A DNA stretch of 64,000 nt from VGDP01 sp964530335 (GTDB taxonomy: Bacteria; Pseudomonadota; Alphaproteobacteria; SP197), in assembly GCA_964530335.1 (NCBI GenBank), contig CAZGYG010000005.1, forward strand, positions 9,224 through 73,223. Direction: 5' to 3'. A program made the position numbers and the translations under genes. Below, piece after piece: positions 60,086 through 64,000 of this stretch (position 1 is its first letter; each line of letters opens with the position of its first letter). The notes beneath the pieces are model-generated. The model did not search any database and was not told where the DNA came from. It was given only the letters and a program-made list of their open reading frames with translations.

Positions 60086-60264
60086 CTCTCAAGGACTTGG
60101 GCCGCAGCGTGGCCGCGGCGCGCGTCGCGGTTGGCCTCAAGGGAACGGACGCGCAGCTTGTGAACTCTGGCGTCGCCCGTACAGCGAGCAAGCGCGCGCT
60201 TCTAATGGCGCTTGACACCTTGGCCGCGTCGAGAGTCTCGGGGCCGACAGTCAAGGCACGATAG
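60073..60264 (+). CDS. small protein coupled to the nucleotidyltransferase
   Basis: A 63-residue basic protein starting MRVVTLKDLGRSVAAARVAVGLKG, with a conserved-looking NSGVARTASKRALLMALDTLA helix. It overlaps the upstream nucleotidyltransferase gene by 13 bases, so the two are co-translated. It may be a partner or antitoxin, but no family is recognised and the order (toxin first) is unusual for type II pairs. Confidence 0.55.
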   Translation: MRVVTLKDLGRSVAAARVAVGLKGTDAQLVNSGVARTASKRALLMALDTLAASRVSGPTVKAR

Positions 60265-60337
60265 TCGGCAATTGGACGACGACCGAACCTTAGATCAGCA
60301 GCGTTCGCACCATAGTGAAGTACGGCTGGCGGACGCC

Positions 60338-60889
60338 ATGGCGCGCATCGATGCCGCCAACGCCCACGACCCGAACCTGGAAACGGACGGCACGCCCCAC
60401 GCGGTGGCCTATGGCCGGCGCATGAGCGCGTGGCTCGATCGCCTGGCGCCCAATGCCTCGGACGCGCTGCGCCTGGCCGTGCGCGCCCAGCATCTGGAGC
60501 GCTGGCGCGTGCCGCGCGACGATTTCCCGCGCGACCGGGCTGGCTACTTCCGCTGGCGCACCACGCTCGCCCGCATGCACGCCGAGCGCGCCGGCGCCAT
60601 CGCCGCCGCGGTCGGCTACGACGCGGCGGCCGTCGCGCGCATCCAGGCGCTCATCCGCAAGGAAGGGTTGCGCGGCGACGCCGAGACCCAAGCGCTCGAG
60701 GGCGCCGCGTGCCTGGTGTTCCTGGAGACCGAGTTGGCCGATTTCGCCGCGCGCCACGACGAGGCCAAGATCGTCGACATCCTGCGCAAGACCTGGCGCA
60801 AGATGTCGGCGAAGGCGCGCGAGGCGGCGCTCGGCCTCGATCTGCCCGCGCCGCTCAAGGCACTGGTCGCCAAGGCCGTGGCGGCTTAG
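60338..60889 (+). CDS. DUF4202 family protein
   Basis: A 183-residue cytoplasmic protein matching the DUF4202 family: MARIDAANAHDPNLETDG at the start, AYGRRMSAWLDRLAPNAS, AVRAQHLERWRVPRDDFPRDRAGYFRWRTTL, RIQALIRKEGLRGDAETQALEGAACLVFLE and ILRKTWRKMSAKARE. The pattern of His, Arg and Asp residues suggests a metal-binding helical fold related to HD proteins, but function is unknown. It returns to the GC-rich codon style of the chromosome. Confidence 0.8.
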   Translation: MARIDAANAHDPNLETDGTPHAVAYGRRMSAWLDRLAPNASDALRLAVRAQHLERWRVPRDDFPRDRAGYFRWRTTLARMHAERAGAIAAAVGYDAAAVARIQALIRKEGLRGDAETQALEGAACLVFLETELADFAARHDEAKIVDILRKTWRKMSAKAREAALGLDLPAPLKALVAKAVAA

Positions 60890-61189
60890 CCGCCCTCTAA
60901 GCGGCGGCCGCTGATTCTGACCTGTCTCTAACAATCCGTTCCGTCGTCGCGAGGGAGCGTAGCGACCGTGGCGACCCAGGGGCAACCGCACGAGCGGTCG
61001 CCCTGGATCGCTCCCGCCTTCGCGAAGCCCGTTGTTATGCACCGTAGCGGCGGCTTCACGCTTCGGCGGGCGAAGGAAGGTCGCCTTCGGCTCGCGAAGA
61101 CGGTTCAGAGTTCGCGGACCGGTCGGGATCAACGACACTCGATCGCTGTTCCTGTCGCCGATCAAGCAGACGTAGCTGCGCGGTACGGA
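60890..61189. other. intergenic region between DUF4202 and MBL genes
   Basis: 300 bases without a gene. It holds the second mosaic repeat (60938-61083) followed by about 100 bases of unassigned sequence that may contain the convergent gene ends. Confidence 0.6.
60938..61083. repeat. mosaic dispersed repeat, copy B
   Basis: M1 (60938-60967) and M3 (60968-61012) are in the same orientation as in the 8.7-kb copy. M2 (61013-61083) is inverted: it starts CCCGCCTTCGCGAAGCCCG and ends CGAAGGAAGGTCG. The order is therefore M1-M3-M2(inverted), versus M1-M2-M3 in copy A. Confidence 0.8.
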
Positions 61190-62191
61190 TCAGAATTCAT
61201 GGAGCCGTCCCACTGCGGATGGCACGACGACCTTGTCTCCGAATGCAGCCACCAATGCATATGTGGCGCGCCACCCGGTGCAATGTCCGGGCACGATCAT
61301 CTTGAGATCGAATGCCCGGAGGTCTTCGACCGTCTGAGGGATGATCTTCTCACACGCTTGACCCGAAAGGTGGAGGCCGCCCATTACCCCGTAGATCGGC
61401 ACCGGATCGAACAGCTCCCGGACGTACGTCAGCACGTTTACGATGCCGGCATGCGAACAGGCCGAAAAGACGATGAGGCCTTTGTCGCGAACGTTGACGG
61501 CGACGAAGCGTTCGTCCCTGATCCAGGGATCGGCCTCCCAGCCGCTGCCGTCGGCATTCTGCTTCAGATGACCGGGCAAGCCCTTTTCGTAGGACGTCAC
61601 CCGCGGGATCTCGCCGCTGAGGTAGAACATGTTGTCTAGCAGGAGCCTGGACCCGCTCTCATTCACCACCTGCGCGCCAGCTTGCCCTAGCTCCGCCGGG
61701 TTCGGCACGTCCTTGTAAGGCAGCACGCTCCTGTCTGCGTTGTATTCGCCGCGATGTTCGAACATACCGGGGTTGACGTGGACGGGAACCCGCCGCCCGC
61801 CGTTCTTTCGAGTGATATGTTCCAAGGCCGCAAGCAAGCCACCCGCGTGATCGGTGTGGCCGTGGGATAGCACGACCGCTTCGACGCGGCCCAGATCGAT
61901 GCCAAGGCGCGGCGCGTTCCGCTCGATGGCATAGGTTTCCGGCCCGGCATCGAACAGCAGCGTATGGGCGCGATCGCCGGTCCGCCCGGTCACCACCAGC
62001 GACAGCCCCCAGCAGGCACAGCAGAGGTTCTCCCCGGCGAATTCCTTCGCCCCGGCCCTCAGCAGGATCGGAATTTCGTCGGTCACCCCGACAGGGACGG
62101 AAGACGCGATATCGCTCACATTGTCGACGAGGACGTAGACCTCCGCTGCGTCCAGCATCGCAAGTGCGGGTTCGTTTCGCCGTGTTTCCAT
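61190..62191 (-). CDS. MBL-fold metallohydrolase (COG1237-like)
   Basis: A 333-residue metallo-beta-lactamase-fold protein. The metal motif HGHTDHAGG is at 110-118 after LGIDLGRVEAVVLS, with LLFDAGPETYAIERNA upstream. Later ligands lie in FSACSHAGIVNVLTYV and MGGLHLSG, and PGHCTGWRATYAL near the C-terminus. This layout matches COG1237 proteins (archaeal dihydropterin-ribofuranosylaminobenzene phosphate synthase-like). The ATG at 62191 (METRRNE) was chosen; upstream codons in frame show no similarity. Codon use is less GC-biased than most neighbours. Confidence 0.82.
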   Translation of the reverse strand: METRRNEPALAMLDAAEVYVLVDNVSDIASSVPVGVTDEIPILLRAGAKEFAGENLCCACWGLSLVVTGRTGDRAHTLLFDAGPETYAIERNAPRLGIDLGRVEAVVLSHGHTDHAGGLLAALEHITRKNGGRRVPVHVNPGMFEHRGEYNADRSVLPYKDVPNPAELGQAGAQVVNESGSRLLLDNMFYLSGEIPRVTSYEKGLPGHLKQNADGSGWEADPWIRDERFVAVNVRDKGLIVFSACSHAGIVNVLTYVRELFDPVPIYGVMGGLHLSGQACEKIIPQTVEDLRAFDLKMIVPGHCTGWRATYALVAAFGDKVVVPSAVGRLHEF

Positions 62192-62669
62192 GCTCGTCTT
62201 CCTATCTGCCGATCGGTTGAGCCGGAATCTCCCAGATGACGGGGGATGTCCCGCCCTTTGCTGAAAATTGCTCGGCAGGCGTCCCCGTTTGAGCAGGCGA
62301 TGCTGCCTTGGCCTGCTGGGCAAGTGTTGAGCAGACATTTCCCAGATGACCAGCATCCGAGCGCGTCGCATAGTAGCGGGGCCGGAGTTTGCTTTCAGGC
62401 AGTGTCGACGGTGTGAGGGGGAGCGTGTCAAGCACTTTGAGACACCGGCCCATTGCATTCACTGTCGTGTCTCCAGAGTCAGCGTCGTGGGACCGGGCGC
62501 GTCGATCCACACGGCGGCCGGCAGGGCCGGCGGCATGGGCGGCTTGCGCACGAACCGTTCAGCATGGGAGGCTAGGCCGCCGTGAGGATGGCTTCGCGGT
62601 CGGCCACCAGAACGAAGGCGGTCCAAAGGACACTGCACATATTCCAGAACATCGACTGACGGTCGGCGT
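62192..62669. other. 478-base region with direct repeats, no recognisable gene
   Basis: TCCCAGATGAC occurs at 62230-62240 and 62340-62350, and AGCAGGC/GCCTGCT (62292-62298/62311-62317) forms a hairpin between them. Short frames exist on both strands but none is convincing. The pattern resembles an old mobile-element remnant, which I could not identify. Confidence 0.45.
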
Positions 62670-63587
62670 TTAGACACGCGAAAAGCACTGATCGGCGAAG
62701 CGCAGCAGGTGATCGGCAACCGCTTCCGGTTGCTCCTCCGGCAGGTAATGGCCACAGTCGGGAATCTCGGCCCCCTCTACCTGAGCGCAGCGCGCACGCC
62801 AGATATCCATTGCCGCACACCGGGCAAGATTGCCCTTCTGACCCCATAGCACCAGGGTCGGCACGGTAATGCGTGTACCCGCCTCCAACTCGGCGCGGTA
62901 ACGGGGCACATCGATCGTGAACGCGGCGCGATAGTCGTTCAACACGGCTTCAAGCGCACCCGGCTGCAGGATCGCGTGGAGGTAGGCATCCCAGGTGCCG
63001 TCCGCCTTCAACTGGTCAAGGAAGCCGGGCGATCGGTTGTAAAAGTGTGTGATGTAGGCTTCCTCGCGCCCCTTGAGCAGCCGCTCCGAGATGCCCGAGG
63101 CGCAATGGAAGAGCTGATCCCAGTGATGAGAGACCGCTTCACCCGCGGTGAGTTCTTGGTAGATGTACTCCGTCGGCAGGATGTCGAGCAAAGCCACGCC
63201 GCACAGTGTCTCAGGGTAGTCCAACGCATAGCGGCGGCAGGCCCGTGCGCCACGGTCGTGCCCGATTAGCACGAATTTGCGCATACCGAGGTGCTGGGCC
63301 AGCGCGTAGAAATCCGCTGCCTGGCTCGCCTTGGTCATCCGCTCCAGCTCAGCGGGCTTGTCAGTTTCCCCATAGCCACGCAAGTCGACGGCGACCACAT
63401 AGTGCCTTTCCATCAATCGGGGCAAGACGCGCCGCCACATCAGCCAAGTTTCGAAGAGGCCGTGCACTAAAAGGAGCGAGCGAGCCTTATTGATACCTCC
63501 CTGTACGTAGTGCACACGAATACCGTCCACATAGGCATAGGCGTGCGTGACATTGTGAACGTCCGGTCCGCTCGGGAGTGCGCTCAT
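62670..63587 (-). CDS. alpha/beta hydrolase, haloacetate-dehalogenase-like
   Basis: A 305-residue alpha/beta hydrolase. The oxyanion HGLFETWLMW is at about 42-51. The nucleophile elbow GHDRGAR has Asp111 in place of Ser, with Arg112 and Arg115 spaced as in fluoroacetate dehalogenases. The acid/base His280 is in CGHYLPEEQP. Asp nucleophiles occur in dehalogenases and epoxide hydrolases, so the reaction is probably hydrolysis of a C-halogen or epoxide bond, with the substrate unknown. The ATG at 63587 is preceded by a short GAGAACAG purine run. Composition is more A+T-rich than the core genes, suggesting transfer. Confidence 0.8.
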   Translation of the reverse strand: MSALPSGPDVHNVTHAYAYVDGIRVHYVQGGINKARSLLLVHGLFETWLMWRRVLPRLMERHYVVAVDLRGYGETDKPAELERMTKASQAADFYALAQHLGMRKFVLIGHDRGARACRRYALDYPETLCGVALLDILPTEYIYQELTAGEAVSHHWDQLFHCASGISERLLKGREEAYITHFYNRSPGFLDQLKADGTWDAYLHAILQPGALEAVLNDYRAAFTIDVPRYRAELEAGTRITVPTLVLWGQKGNLARCAAMDIWRARCAQVEGAEIPDCGHYLPEEQPEAVADHLLRFADQCFSRV

Positions 63588-64000
63588 TGCTGTTCTCCTC
63601 TCTTAGCCTGGCGTCGCCAGCGTAAAGCCTCTTGACCAGAAATACCTTCATTGTCCGAAAAGGGTCATCCCGAGACGATCTGGACACGTCCGCGGCAGGT
63701 CAGGTCATCCGCAGTCCACGGAAGTGCTTGCGCTTCTTGCCCGGTTCACTTCCGCGAGCTGCCTTTCCTGTCGACGTCGGTTGGGCCGGAAAGTGCCATT
63801 TCGGACATGAGACACCCGAGTATTGATGCCCGCCGCGTTGCGATTATGTGCGACGGGAGGTCATCTGTGGACGGCCCGCAACTGGCAAGGATTTGCTGAT
63901 TAGGGATTGGGGCGCGGGTTTGGGATCCTAGGTCCGGACTGTTGACACGGTGCGGATGATCGCCGGATGGCGTCCGGGGACCGGGTCCCGATCAGAGTCG
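63588..64000. other. 413-base terminal region, no gene supported
   Basis: No frame here has protein-like composition and a start signal. The first part presumably holds the promoter of the upstream hydrolase gene (minus strand). A TTGACA lies near 63940, but no matching -10 is evident. A gene extending past the window cannot be excluded. Confidence 0.5.

Noticed and set aside
62202..62510. Minus-strand 102-codon frame between the MBL and hydrolase genes
   Set aside because: There is no domain similarity, and it spans the two direct repeats and a hairpin, so it more likely reflects a remnant than a gene.

Overview
The window is a stretch of GC-rich bacterial chromosome from an alphaproteobacterium, most likely Rhodospirillales-like; this rests on gene content and order, since no rRNA is present. 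The markers are a dgt-argS-SPOR-nagZ block divergent from an erpA-type gene, a pcm-tolC-popZ-valS block (PopZ is an alphaproteobacterial polar organiser), and an aapJQMP amino-acid importer. Genes are densely packed with many ATGA/GTGA overlaps. Three tRNAs are present: Cys-GCA, Asn-GUU and Arg-UCU. There is no CRISPR array, intact insertion sequence or prophage.

Layout. 1-4.5 kb: nagZ (cut by the window edge), SPOR protein, argS and dgt on the minus strand, then an A-type Fe-S carrier on the plus strand. 4.5-8.6 kb: a potADBC-like polyamine importer operon with intercistronic stem-loops. 8.7-14.6 kb: a mosaic dispersed repeat, exonuclease III, a cold-shock protein with an RGG-type tail, ilvD, a sugar-acid dehydratase, a glutathione transferase and a VOC protein. 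14.6-20 kb: valS, popZ, tolC and pcm. 20-23.1 kb: tRNA-Cys, an MFS transporter, a FecR-domain protein, tRNA-Asn and a MazEF-type toxin-antitoxin pair. 23.1-28.6 kb: mixed metabolic genes, including a PLP decarboxylase, YajQ, a methyltransferase, a class IV aminotransferase and an MBL hydrolase. 29-34.9 kb: a polyphosphate cluster (CYTH-CHAD, sixA, ppk1, ppx). 34.9-39.4 kb: a class III aminotransferase divergent from a coupled cupin-cysK-alaX-sulfurtransferase operon. 39.4-42.2 kb: an OmpV-like porin, an acetyltransferase and an MDR reductase. 42.2-47.8 kb: aapPMQJ and a metC-type lyase.

47.9-54 kb is the most unusual part. It holds a TPR lipid-free exported protein, a DUF4384 protein, a CHASE2-adenylate cyclase and an exported caspase-like protease with an internal EF-hand loop and two SH3b domains. 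A 160-bp MITE-like element lies on one side and a short degenerate relative on the other. I read this as a candidate envelope-sensing module; its function is inferred.

54-59.3 kb: a COG2055 dehydrogenase, two c-type cytochromes, a LysM/Ig-like protein, an unknown protein and an SMP-30 lactonase. 59.35-64 kb: tRNA-Arg followed by visibly more A+T-rich DNA with a nucleotidyltransferase-fold gene and a small partner, then a DUF4202 protein, a second mosaic repeat in which one module is inverted, an MBL-fold protein and a haloacetate-dehalogenase-like hydrolase. The last 0.4 kb shows no convincing gene.
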